Of a DNA stretch of 48,439 nt, positions 1 through 7,819 are shown piece after piece; the first letter of the stretch is position 1; every line of letters begins with the position of its first letter. The stretch spans positions 100,191 through 148,629 of the forward strand of contig WJIL01000006.1 of assembly GCA_014730275.1 (NCBI GenBank), in the 5' to 3' direction. The DNA is from Candidatus Lokiarchaeota archaeon (GTDB lineage Archaea > Asgardarchaeota > Thorarchaeia > Thorarchaeales > Thorarchaeaceae). The notes under the pieces were generated by a model. It was not told the origin of the DNA. It did not search any database and saw only the letters and a program-made list of their open reading frames with translations. Both the position numbers and the translations under genes were made by a program.

Positions 1-1
1 G

Positions 2-40
2 GTAGAGCAACAGAAAGCCATGGCACGCCTTGAAAGATAA
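2..40 (+). CDS. Possible C-terminal end of an upstream gene (partial)
   Basis: The first bases hold one plus-strand frame that stays open from the window edge for twelve codons and ends in TAA at 38-40. It encodes VEQQKAMARLER, a charged helix-like tail. It would be convergent with the zinc-ribbon gene that follows, leaving 2 bases between the stops. This is too short to identify or to prove as coding. Confidence 0.25.
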   Translation, partial: VEQQKAMARLER

Positions 41-42
41 AT

Positions 43-399
43 TCACTCCAAGATTTTTTGTTCTATGGACTCTTCATTTGCTTCTCTGATGCGTTTTCCC
101 TGTTTTGCTTTCCAAAGGAGGAATGGTCCAAGACAGTAAGCTCCGACAACAAGCAGAGAAAAACCGGGTATGAGGGCTACGCCTAATAGCGGAAAAAGTG
201 TGAATAAGACAGCGAAAATCAACAAACTAACTCCAAAGAAAACAAAGATTTCATAGCGGTCTGCTGCTCTACACTCGGAAGAGCAATAGCTCTTTCTTCC
301 AAATATAGAGTCGATTGGTTTTCCACACCACTGACATCTTCGAGTTGGGTCCCCGTATTCTCCTCTCCGGGGATACTCGCTATCGTGTGCTTCCCTCAC
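43..399 (-). CDS. Small zinc-ribbon membrane protein
   Basis: The 118-residue protein begins with a short Cys motif, RCQWCGKP followed by YCSSECRA (CX2C...CX3C, residues about 22-44), which looks like a treble-clef or zinc-ribbon knuckle. Two hydrophobic segments follow (about 51-75 and 76-94), then a basic and acidic tail. The start is GTG at 399, with AAGGT about eight bases upstream. It lies 63 bases downstream of the ABC permease on the same strand and could be transcribed with it. Archaea carry many such zinc-knuckle plus two-helix proteins of unknown role. No function can be assigned. Confidence 0.75.
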   Translation of the reverse strand: MREAHDSEYPRRGEYGDPTRRCQWCGKPIDSIFGRKSYCSSECRAADRYEIFVFFGVSLLIFAVLFTLFPLLGVALIPGFSLLVVGAYCLGPFLLWKAKQGKRIREANEESIEQKILE

Positions 400-462
400 A
401 ATTTGTTACCTTATGATGGATTTCGAATCTGTCCTATTAGATGTTTGCTACTGCCTCCATGT

Positions 463-1329
463 CTAGACAGACACATCTTGCCGCCATGCAAGCATCTTCC
501 GTTCAGCATAGAGAAAGAGATAGCTCAAAAGGAAACCAATGAACCCAATAACAAGCATTGCCGATATGGTCTCACCAGTGCGACCTAGCTGTTGGGTAAT
601 GCTCACGAGGTACCCGAGTCCTAGCCCTCCACCTATGATTTCTGCAGCCACCAAACACATCCATCCAATCCCAAACCCAACCCGCAGGCCTGCAAGCACC
701 TCGGGAAGGGCAGAAGGAATGATTACTCTTCTAAGGACCTGTCTCTCGGTGGCACCGAAAGTTCGGCATACGTCAAGATGAACAGAATTTGTTCGCTTTA
801 CACCCGCAGTTGTATTCAGCAAAATGGGGAAAAAAGAACCTATCCAGATTATGAAAACTTGCGCAACAAGTAAAGAAAAGGGATACTGCAGACCTTTGAA
901 CATCAAAATGGAAATCGGAATCCAAGCAATGGGAGGGATAGGACGCATAGCATCAACCACTGGTCCGAGAATAGCATCAACAGTCTTGTACCGACCGATA
1001 GCAATGCCAAGAGGTACTGCAGTACCGATTGCTAGAACGAAACCAAGTATTACTCGGAATAAGCTCCATCCTGTGTGGAGAAGAAGCGTATTTCCCTCTG
1101 TATCCCCTTCAACAATGAGTTTAATGAAAGAAGTCCCGATATCGATGAGTGTTATTTCATCAGCGATATGGCCGATAATCTGCCAAAGAACAAGAAGAAT
1201 CACAGCTGGCAGTAATACCTTCAAAATGAGATCTCGGAATGAGAAGCCTCTCCATTCAAATGAGAAAGTATCAACTTCTTTATTGCCCGATGTGCTAGTC
1301 GCTACCGTTTCGCTTTCAGGCACACTCAT
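463..1329 (-). CDS. ABC transporter permease, SsuC/TauC type
   Basis: This is an inner-membrane permease of the binding-protein-dependent family (BPD_transp_1) used for nitrate, sulfonate, taurine or thiamine-precursor uptake. About six membrane helices are visible. The EAA-type loop that contacts the ATPase is around EVLAGLRVGFGIGWMCLVAAE in the last third. The frame is open to a GTG at 1344, but ATG at 1329 (protein beginning MSVPESE) is a more ordinary start and gives 288 residues, normal for the family. The gene for the binding protein lies directly upstream on the same strand with a short gap, so the two form an operon. No ATP-binding subunit is encoded beside them in this window. The substrate cannot be read from the sequence. 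Confidence 0.9.
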   Translation of the reverse strand: MSVPESETVATSTSGNKEVDTFSFEWRGFSFRDLILKVLLPAVILLVLWQIIGHIADEITLIDIGTSFIKLIVEGDTEGNTLLLHTGWSLFRVILGFVLAIGTAVPLGIAIGRYKTVDAILGPVVDAMRPIPPIAWIPISILMFKGLQYPFSLLVAQVFIIWIGSFFPILLNTTAGVKRTNSVHLDVCRTFGATERQVLRRVIIPSALPEVLAGLRVGFGIGWMCLVAAEIIGGGLGLGYLVSITQQLGRTGETISAMLVIGFIGFLLSYLFLYAERKMLAWRQDVSV

Positions 1330-1395
1330 CGCCGATTGAACCACTCGTGCATCTCTTTTTTGTCTGTCGCTTCAGATTCCAGGATCTATTCAGGA

Positions 1396-2406
1396 TTAAG
1401 CATTCTCAATGAAGGTCATGTTGATGAAACCATCAAGAAACTGCTCGGGAGTGTCAATGTCAACAAGCTCCTGGTGAATCAGGAAATCAAGATACATACG
1501 TAGACCCGTACGATTCAGATTGTAGTCGTAGATGATACGACTAAAAGCAAGTTCCACAGCGCCTTCATCGATTCCCAACCAGTCAATTGCAATCTGTAAT
1601 GCTTCAGTAGGATGCTGCACAATCCACTCCTCAGCCCTTTTATGAACTGAGATGACCTTCTGTACGATGTCAGGATTGTTCTCTAGGTAATCATTTGCTG
1701 CTGCTACTACGCAACATGGGTGATTGGGCCAGATCTCCCCTGAAAGCATCAACGGTGTGGTAGTATTCTCGTAATCAGATTGAGCTGGGAAGGGTTCCCA
1801 TGCAATAAAAGCGGGGGCATCTTCGGAGAGTGATATGGCCATATCCTGAACTCGCTTTACTTGGGGGTCTATGTCGTTTATAGTCAGGTCTGAGCTATTG
1901 AGCGCTAATCGTAGAAGGAAATTCTGTACTGTTGATGGGCCAGGATGATACACGGTTTTGCCTGCCAGGTCACCAATTTCGGTTACATCTCCATTTTCAT
2001 ACGCAGACTTCTTCACAGTGATTGCTGATCCTTCAAGGTTCACTGCAGCTAGAATCGTGATGGCGATTTCCTGATTGATACCTACAACCATAGCGGGAGC
2101 TGCTCCAAGATAACCCATTTGGATTTGCCCACCGCCAAAACCATTCATCTCGTATGCTCCGTTCTGGTATTGTAATAGTTCTACATTGATTCCCTCTTCT
2201 GTAAACCATCCCTTTGATTGAGCAACTTTCAAAGCGAGCTGATGGAGATCCTGAGAAAGATACCCAATGCGTACCGTGTTAGGATTGGGAGTAAGTACAA
2301 CGAAAATCGCAACAGATGAAACTATCAAGACTGCTACTGCTACTCCAATCGCTTTGTTTTTCTCCACTTTCTTGTTCTCCGCCTTCTTTATAGCCGAATC
2401 TGACAT
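1396..2406 (-). CDS. Membrane-anchored ABC substrate-binding protein, SsuA/NMT1 type
   Basis: The 336-residue protein has a lysine-rich cytoplasmic N terminus, one membrane anchor (about residues 19-38) and an extracellular periplasmic-binding-protein type 2 domain beginning at TVRIGYLSQDLHQLALKVAQ. Family landmarks include the ALKVAQSKGWFTEEGINVELL segment and the GQIQMGYLGAAPAMV segment typical of SsuA, TauA and NMT1/THI5-like proteins. There is no lipobox cysteine, so a transmembrane anchor replaces the lipoprotein tail, as is common in archaea. It is the first gene of an operon with the permease downstream. The 66-base gap to the divergent Alba-like gene must hold both promoters, but I see no convincing TATA box there. 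Ligand unknown; nitrate, sulfonate and similar small anions or thiamine precursors are family possibilities. Confidence 0.9.
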   Translation of the reverse strand: MSDSAIKKAENKKVEKNKAIGVAVAVLIVSSVAIFVVLTPNPNTVRIGYLSQDLHQLALKVAQSKGWFTEEGINVELLQYQNGAYEMNGFGGGQIQMGYLGAAPAMVVGINQEIAITILAAVNLEGSAITVKKSAYENGDVTEIGDLAGKTVYHPGPSTVQNFLLRLALNSSDLTINDIDPQVKRVQDMAISLSEDAPAFIAWEPFPAQSDYENTTTPLMLSGEIWPNHPCCVVAAANDYLENNPDIVQKVISVHKRAEEWIVQHPTEALQIAIDWLGIDEGAVELAFSRIIYDYNLNRTGLRMYLDFLIHQELVDIDTPEQFLDGFINMTFIENA

Positions 2407-2472
2407 ATGAGTATTGAGATAGGAACGCTTCAGGCGCCAGATTGATTAGTCAAGACCAGCACTACGAGTAAT

Positions 2473-2862
2473 ATGACCCTTCGGGATCGAATTCCTAGCA
2501 AGCTACGACTCAGTGATGCGCTAGTCTCAGTCGATATGGACAGTGAAGTATCAGTACACCCTACAAGCGACTATGTACTTCTAGAGATTCCCCATGACGT
2601 AGGACGAATCAGCATCTATCGAATAGCCAAAACTGCTTATAACCTCGTGAAAAACGATAATCGTATGGTAGCAATTAGGGGTTACGGATTCAAAGGAATC
2701 GGTCTCTCCGTGCGTATTGCACACAAACTCAAACAAATGGAGGAGCGCTTCTTATATCAAATGACGTTCGATACGTTTGACGCTATAGATCCCGACGAAC
2801 CTGATCGACACCTTACGTCTGTCCAAATCATTGTAATGCCGCCGGAAAAACGGGAAGACTAG
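2473..2862 (+). CDS. Divergent Alba-like nucleic-acid-binding protein
   Basis: The 129-residue protein fits the Alba fold order. After a short strand (YVLLEIP) there is a helix (ISIYRIAKTAYNLVKNDN), a strand and glycine loop (VAIRGYGFKGIGLSVRIAHKLK) matching the Alba pattern of 'A+GrAIsraVd.aE', and a late beta hairpin ending in VQIIVMPPE. Alba proteins bind DNA or RNA as dimers in archaea. The family identification is by pattern and is not certain, because the N-terminal KK/RNA-binding lysine pair is not evident and the N-terminal 25 residues are extra. It is divergent from the ABC binding-protein gene and 10 bases upstream of the next membrane-protein gene. Confidence 0.6.
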   Translation: MTLRDRIPSKLRLSDALVSVDMDSEVSVHPTSDYVLLEIPHDVGRISIYRIAKTAYNLVKNDNRMVAIRGYGFKGIGLSVRIAHKLKQMEERFLYQMTFDTFDAIDPDEPDRHLTSVQIIVMPPEKRED

Positions 2863-2872
2863 TTGAAGATAC

Positions 2873-3493
2873 ATGAATATGGAAAGAAACACAAGGAGAT
2901 TAGGCAACGCAGGTGGATTCGTAAAGACTAAGCTATCCAAGTTAGAGCTACCTGAAGTTTGTCCCGTATGTATGGAGCAGGCAGAAGACCTGGTCCCTAT
3001 AACGGCTTATGAGAGAAAAGACAGTGGCCAGTTAGCTGAACCGCCCCGTAGTGCATGGAGAACTACCAGAAAAGACATTGGTCCCTCCTTACGTTCAATG
3101 CGTGGAGCCCTGATCTTGTGGGTTCCATGCTGTGCGGCACACTGCAATGTTCGAAGCGATCGTGAGAAATATGTTGGTCTATGTGGTTTTCTTCTATTGT
3201 TGTATCCGCTCATCTACATGTGGCTAGGAATAATATATGCAATAGGAAACGAAGAATCCATTTTTCCACCCATTACAGGGTTACTCATAGTAATCGTAAT
3301 TCTGATCTTCTTGGGGGTTTACAGCTTTTTTCCACGAGCACTAGAACGCTCGTTTCGAATACAGAGCATCAATAGAACTAGTGATTACGTCATACTAGGT
3401 CTTTCCAATAAAGAATACTTGGCAGCAGTAATGGAGAAGAATCAAATGTATGCAGAAAGGCTAGGCAAGAATATGAACTCAAAAGCCACATGA
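2873..3493 (+). CDS. Zinc-motif membrane protein, unknown function
   Basis: The 206-residue protein has a CPVCMEQAEDLVPI motif near residue 31 (a single CX2C knuckle) and a CCAAHC cluster near residue 83 that could supply the other metal ligands. Two strong transmembrane helices follow (about residues 103-123 and 131-151), then a hydrophilic C-terminal domain of about 50 residues. The start is ATG at 2873; a second ATG at 2879 is equally possible. It follows the Alba-like gene by 10 bases and is probably co-transcribed with it. I do not recognise a family. Confidence 0.75.
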   Translation: MNMERNTRRLGNAGGFVKTKLSKLELPEVCPVCMEQAEDLVPITAYERKDSGQLAEPPRSAWRTTRKDIGPSLRSMRGALILWVPCCAAHCNVRSDREKYVGLCGFLLLLYPLIYMWLGIIYAIGNEESIFPPITGLLIVIVILIFLGVYSFFPRALERSFRIQSINRTSDYVILGLSNKEYLAAVMEKNQMYAERLGKNMNSKAT

Positions 3494-3563
3494 AGGCAAG
3501 GGCAGTGCTGTCCTTTTGTTTCATATTATTTCTTTCAATCAAACGGATAGAAAAGGCTCAAAA

Positions 3564-3573
3564 CCTATAAATC
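3564..3573 (+). promoter_or_regulatory. TATA-like box upstream of the beta-helix gene
   Basis: The sequence CCTATAAATC is preceded by an A-rich stretch that could act as a BRE. It would place transcription start near 3595, leaving a leader of about 20 bases before the ATG at 3614. This is a pattern match to archaeal promoters only. Confidence 0.5.
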
Positions 3574-3613
3574 AACCTCTGATTCATGAATGTACAAATG
3601 AGAGGGGTCGTGC

Positions 3614-4819
3614 ATGATTGAACCCAATGTTAGAAGAATGGTATGTCTATTGCTCTTATGGCTATTTATCGTTACACCGCTATCATTGGGTGTCAAGAAT
3701 AGAGCAGAAGTACAGGGAAGTAGATTGCTAGTTCCCAAACAAGAAATCGTCGTAAGCAGCCCCGTTACCATCTCAGGTAATGACGATTTTGAGATTCAAG
3801 GCTGGGCTGGAAGTGGTACTGAAGAGGACCCCTATGTTATTGCAGATTTGAACATCAGAGGTGCAGCAGAATGTATAATCGTTGAAAATACAGACGTGTA
3901 TTTTGTCATCCGCAATTGTTCTGTAGAAGCAAATAACATTGATGATGCAGTTGGGATTCTTCTGACAGGGGTAAAGAACGCCATAGTGGATGGCTGCTCT
4001 GCAAGTGATGCAGAATGGGGAATCCGCCTTGAAAATTGCTCAAATTGCGAAGTTGTCAACTGCAGGGTATACAACAACAATATAGGGGTGGTATTTCAAG
4101 GCGTGTTCAATTCCACGTTGCGTGATACTGCGACTCATGGATGTAATTTTGGGGTTGCTGCTCAAGAGACAGAAAACTGTGAGTTCCAGTCTAACCGGAT
4201 ATTTGGAAACAAAGTAGTTGGCATCTCATTGGGAGAATCCACTAATCGATGCATAGTTTTTGGGAACTCGATAGGATGGAATGACGCATGGTCGGTTTCG
4301 GATGACGCGCGCGACAATGGATATGAGAATCAATGGAATGAAAGCACTCAAGGAAACGAATGGCACGCCTACAACGATACAGAAACATATTCCATTGCAG
4401 GAAATGCGAGTTCAGTTGACTATTATCCAACATTGTTAGTAGATACAGACCCACCACAGGTAAATTCTCCAGACGATATTTCATTTGAGCATGGTGCAGT
4501 GGGTTTTGCAGTAAACTGGTCGTTCTCAGACGAATATCCGCGGCTGATAGAGATTATCACAGACAACGCAACGGTAAGAACTATTGATTGGCATGAGGAT
4601 AGTGTTTCGTATAGTGTTAATCATCTACCTCATGGGGTCCATAACTGTACTATTAGATTGACTGACTGGGCGGGAAATCAAGTGAGTGATACTGTTCGGG
4701 TGATTGTTATGTACAGTATTTTTGGCGGCCTAGGAACACCCTATGTACTGATTTCCTCTATACTAAGCGTGCTTGCTGTTGCAGCAGTTATCGTTGTCAT
4801 GATAAAGACACGAGGATAA
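3614..4819 (+). CDS. Surface protein with right-handed beta-helix repeats and C-terminal anchor
   Basis: The 401-residue protein starts with a signal peptide (hydrophobic core VCLLLLWLFIVTPLSLG). The segment AGSGTEEDPYVIADLNI is the usual entry to a NosD/PbH1 parallel beta-helix. Repeated rungs rich in Asn and Cys follow (for example FVIRNCSVE, AIVDGCSAS, CEVVNCRVY, STLRDTATH, CEFQSNRIF). After the helix there is an Ig-like segment (about residues 275-365). A membrane helix (about 375-398) ends in KTRG. The topology is an extracellular protein tethered by its C terminus. Such proteins often bind or cleave polysaccharide, but no catalytic residues can be named here. It seems to be a single-gene unit with its own promoter. 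Confidence 0.85.
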   Translation: MIEPNVRRMVCLLLLWLFIVTPLSLGVKNRAEVQGSRLLVPKQEIVVSSPVTISGNDDFEIQGWAGSGTEEDPYVIADLNIRGAAECIIVENTDVYFVIRNCSVEANNIDDAVGILLTGVKNAIVDGCSASDAEWGIRLENCSNCEVVNCRVYNNNIGVVFQGVFNSTLRDTATHGCNFGVAAQETENCEFQSNRIFGNKVVGISLGESTNRCIVFGNSIGWNDAWSVSDDARDNGYENQWNESTQGNEWHAYNDTETYSIAGNASSVDYYPTLLVDTDPPQVNSPDDISFEHGAVGFAVNWSFSDEYPRLIEIITDNATVRTIDWHEDSVSYSVNHLPHGVHNCTIRLTDWAGNQVSDTVRVIVMYSIFGGLGTPYVLISSILSVLAVAAVIVVMIKTRG

Positions 4820-4870
4820 CGGATTATGTTCTCGTAACGTATTGGACAGAGCAAGTTCGCAGTCTCGACA

Positions 4871-4880
4871 TATCTAAATA
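4871..4880 (+). promoter_or_regulatory. TATA-like box upstream of the saccharopine dehydrogenase-like gene
   Basis: TATCTAAATA is centred about 29 bases upstream of the ATG at 4905. At normal archaeal spacing, transcription would begin at or next to the start codon, so the mRNA is probably leaderless. No Shine-Dalgarno sequence is visible before this ATG, which agrees with that. Confidence 0.45.
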
Positions 4881-4904
4881 CTGGCCTTACTATATCATTG
4901 AGCC

Positions 4905-6119
4905 ATGTCACGCGTGGTGGTCCTCGGCGGATGTGGTACTGTAGGTAGTATTGCTGTTGAAACACTTGCTTCCTACGAAGACATTTCGAGTATTGTTATA
5001 GCAGACATACGAGAAGATGCCGCAAAGAAACGGGCTGAGTCTGTAGATGCGGAACTTTGCTTGCCTCGAAGAGTGGATGTCACAGTAAGAGAGAGTTTAG
5101 ACGAAGCAATTCAAGATGCTGATGTGGTCCTTAATACATGTGGGCCATTCTATCGATTCGGTCCCACTATTCTTAGCAGAGTAATTGATGCAGGAATCGA
5201 CTACGTTGATGTATGTGATGATTTTGACGCGACAAGGAAACTCTTGGATATGGATGATGACGCGAAAAAGGTAGGCATATCAGCACTTACAGGCATGGGG
5301 AGTTCACCAGGCATAGCTAACCTGCTGGCAAAATTCTGCGCGGATCATATGCTTGACTCCGTAGACTCAATCGATATTTATCATGCGCATGGTGGTGAAC
5401 CCAACGAAGGAAGGGCTGTTGTGGCTCACCGAATTCACAGTATGCAGGCAGACATTCCAATGTATCTGAATGGCAAATTCACCACTGTGAGATATTTTGG
5501 CGAGGATGGCAAAGCGCTAGAAGAGGACGTAGATTACAAACTGGTCGGTACTCACAGATCTTATCCGTATCCGCATCCCGAAACCATAACTTTGCCTCAA
5601 TGGATCGAATGCAATCGAGTAACGAATCTTGGCTGTGTTTTACCAGACGAGTACTATGATTTGATTCGAGGTGTTGTCCGCTTAGGCATAACTGAGGAAA
5701 CACCAATCGAGGTATCAGGTGTTGAAGTAGAACCGTTTGAGTTTGCTATGTCATATATTCTAGATCAGAGAGAGAAAATCCTCCAGAAGACGAACTTTGG
5801 CGAGCAGAGGGGTTGTCTGAAAATCACAATGAAAGGAACTATGGAAGGTAAGACGCATCGTTTTGATTTTTCGTTGGCCTCCAAAGGTCAATCTATGGGA
5901 GAAGGAACAGGAATTCCGGCTGCACTTGGTGTCATACTCATGTTGCGCGGTAAAATCCAGAAGAAAGGCGTCCTTCCGCCAGAAGGCTGTGTTAATCCAC
6001 TTGATTTCCTTGGTTTGATGCAAGAACAACTCAAGATGGAGAAAGTGGGGGGTGAGGGTTCACCTCTCATTATTGAATCAACCGATCATGAGGGCAACAC
6101 CGAAGAAATTTCATTGTAG
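4905..6119 (+). CDS. Saccharopine dehydrogenase-like oxidoreductase
   Basis: The 404-residue soluble protein opens with a Rossmann dinucleotide motif (VVVLGGCGTVGSIAVETLA) and an acidic strand end (IVIADIRED) that suggests NAD-type specificity. The segments DADVVLNTCGPFYRFGPTIL, GIDYVDVCDD and ALTGMGSSPGIANLLA are hallmarks of the saccharopine dehydrogenase/homospermidine synthase-like family. The length fits family members of about 380-430 residues. These enzymes make or split imine-linked amino acids, or reduce related substrates. The substrate here cannot be told, because no lysine or polyamine gene lies beside it. The kinase gene follows closely on the same strand. Confidence 0.85.
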   Translation: MSRVVVLGGCGTVGSIAVETLASYEDISSIVIADIREDAAKKRAESVDAELCLPRRVDVTVRESLDEAIQDADVVLNTCGPFYRFGPTILSRVIDAGIDYVDVCDDFDATRKLLDMDDDAKKVGISALTGMGSSPGIANLLAKFCADHMLDSVDSIDIYHAHGGEPNEGRAVVAHRIHSMQADIPMYLNGKFTTVRYFGEDGKALEEDVDYKLVGTHRSYPYPHPETITLPQWIECNRVTNLGCVLPDEYYDLIRGVVRLGITEETPIEVSGVEVEPFEFAMSYILDQREKILQKTNFGEQRGCLKITMKGTMEGKTHRFDFSLASKGQSMGEGTGIPAALGVILMLRGKIQKKGVLPPEGCVNPLDFLGLMQEQLKMEKVGGEGSPLIIESTDHEGNTEEISL

Positions 6120-6205
6120 TACTCAGTTTGCCATTTTTCAGGTAAACGATTCATCCCGAAAGCTATTTGTCCTGCCGCGAAGAGTGTTATCAGTCTGTTA
6201 TTGGG

Positions 6206-7789
6206 GTGCTTACGCTGAGTAGCTACGTACTTGCACATGATCTGGGGACAGGCGGTAACAAGGCTTCCCTCGTTGATGTAAACGGAAACATACTAGCTTC
6301 TGCTGTCCGAGACTATCCTGTGCTCTATCCATCTGAGGGTTTTGCTGAACAGGATCCCAATGCTCATTGGTGGAAAGCGATATGTGAGACCTCCCGAGAA
6401 GCGGTTAAGAAATCTAATATCGAGGCTACCGAGGTTTCTGCAGTCACCTTTTCAACACAAATGATGGGTACTATCCCCGTAGATAGAAACGGCAAGCCAC
6501 TGATGAACTGCATGACTTGGATGGACAGCCGTGCAGCAAAGCAGAACAAAAGAATCGCCTCTAATCCGATAAGAATGATGCGTATGCTCTGGCAAACGGG
6601 AGGGTTACCTTCAGGCAAAGACATTATCGGGAAGATTCTTTGGATAAAGGAAGAGCGTCCCCAAATCTATGAAAAGACGTACAAATTCCTAGATTGCAAG
6701 GACTATTTGGTATATCGGAGCACAGGAGAATTTGTTACTTCATGGGATTGCGCTAATCTGACTTGGTTCATGAACTCACGAGGTGGAAATAACGAATGGT
6801 CGGACACCATTCTGGGTTGGATGGGTGTCGATAAGGACATGCTACCCGAATTGGCCCCGTCAACTGCTGTAGTAGGCGCGCTCACAGATGAAGCTGCGTC
6901 GGATTTGGGGTTGAAAATATCAACATTGGTTGTCAATGGATGCGGCGATATGACTGCTGCTGCAGTGGGATCAGGAGCAACAAGAGAAAAGGAAGTTCAT
7001 CTCTATGCGGGTTCTAGTGCTTGGCTTGGAGCGCACGTGAAGAAACGAAAACTCGATATCTTCACGTATACGGGATCGATAAGAAGTGCTATTCCTGACA
7101 AATATTTGATGATAGCAGAACAAGAATCAGCAGGGGCGTGTCTCAAACATGTACGGGAACACTGGCAATGTGATCTTTGTGAACGGGTGAAGGGTGCTGC
7201 AAAAGAGGAGTGTGCTAAATGCCGCAGTGGAGAAAGAAATCCCTTCAAGACACTGGATGAAATTGCTAAGCATTCGCCACCGGGGTCTAACAAGTTGCTC
7301 TTTGCACCCTGGATGTTTGGAGAAAGAACCCCGCTTGACGATCATAACGTCCGTGGTGGATACTTCAATCTCGCTTTGTCACATGATAAGGCCGATATGG
7401 TCCGAGCTGTCATGGAAGGAGCGGCATATCACACCCGCTGGATGATGGAGGGGGTAGAGAAACATCGGATGCTGGGGAAAGTCGATAAAGTAAACATGGT
7501 CGGTGGTTGTGCAAATTCCGATATTTGGTGTCAAATTTACGCTGATATTTTGGATAAGCCTGTGCATCGGATGGAGAACTATTTTGAAGCAGGGAGTGTT
7601 GGAGCCGCCATGGTGGCATGGGTCGGGTTAGGTGAAATCCCAGATTTTGTCAACGCTGCAAAACGAGTCAATATTGATCGTGAATTTAGACCAGATGGGG
7701 ACAATACGGAAATGTACCATAAGCTCTATGAGATTCTGAAGAAATACTACAAGAAGAACAAGGGTCTGTGGAAAGCCCTTAATGAGTAA
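6206..7789 (+). CDS. FGGY-family carbohydrate kinase with an inserted Cys4 motif
   Basis: The protein is a xylulokinase/glycerol-kinase type sugar kinase. It has the N-terminal phosphate loop (AHDLGTGGNKASLVD), the TMTWMD-like CMTWMDSRA segment, the catalytic-base region NGCGDMTAAAVGSGA, and the C-terminal ATP-binding segment NMVGGCANSDIWCQIYADIL. The frame opens at a TTG at 6167, but GTG at 6206 leaves only nine residues before the first strand and is preferred (527 residues). Between the two kinase lobes it carries CDLCERVKGAAKEECAKC (CX2C-X10-CX2C, Cys 322, 325, 336 and 339), a probable zinc site not part of textbook FGGY kinases. The substrate is unknown; the adjacent oxidoreductase gives no firm clue. 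Confidence 0.88.
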   Translation: MLTLSSYVLAHDLGTGGNKASLVDVNGNILASAVRDYPVLYPSEGFAEQDPNAHWWKAICETSREAVKKSNIEATEVSAVTFSTQMMGTIPVDRNGKPLMNCMTWMDSRAAKQNKRIASNPIRMMRMLWQTGGLPSGKDIIGKILWIKEERPQIYEKTYKFLDCKDYLVYRSTGEFVTSWDCANLTWFMNSRGGNNEWSDTILGWMGVDKDMLPELAPSTAVVGALTDEAASDLGLKISTLVVNGCGDMTAAAVGSGATREKEVHLYAGSSAWLGAHVKKRKLDIFTYTGSIRSAIPDKYLMIAEQESAGACLKHVREHWQCDLCERVKGAAKEECAKCRSGERNPFKTLDEIAKHSPPGSNKLLFAPWMFGERTPLDDHNVRGGYFNLALSHDKADMVRAVMEGAAYHTRWMMEGVEKHRMLGKVDKVNMVGGCANSDIWCQIYADILDKPVHRMENYFEAGSVGAAMVAWVGLGEIPDFVNAAKRVNIDREFRPDGDNTEMYHKLYEILKKYYKKNKGLWKALNE

Positions 7790-7819
7790 TGAATTGGTCA
7801 GTTTCTACAACACAGATAG

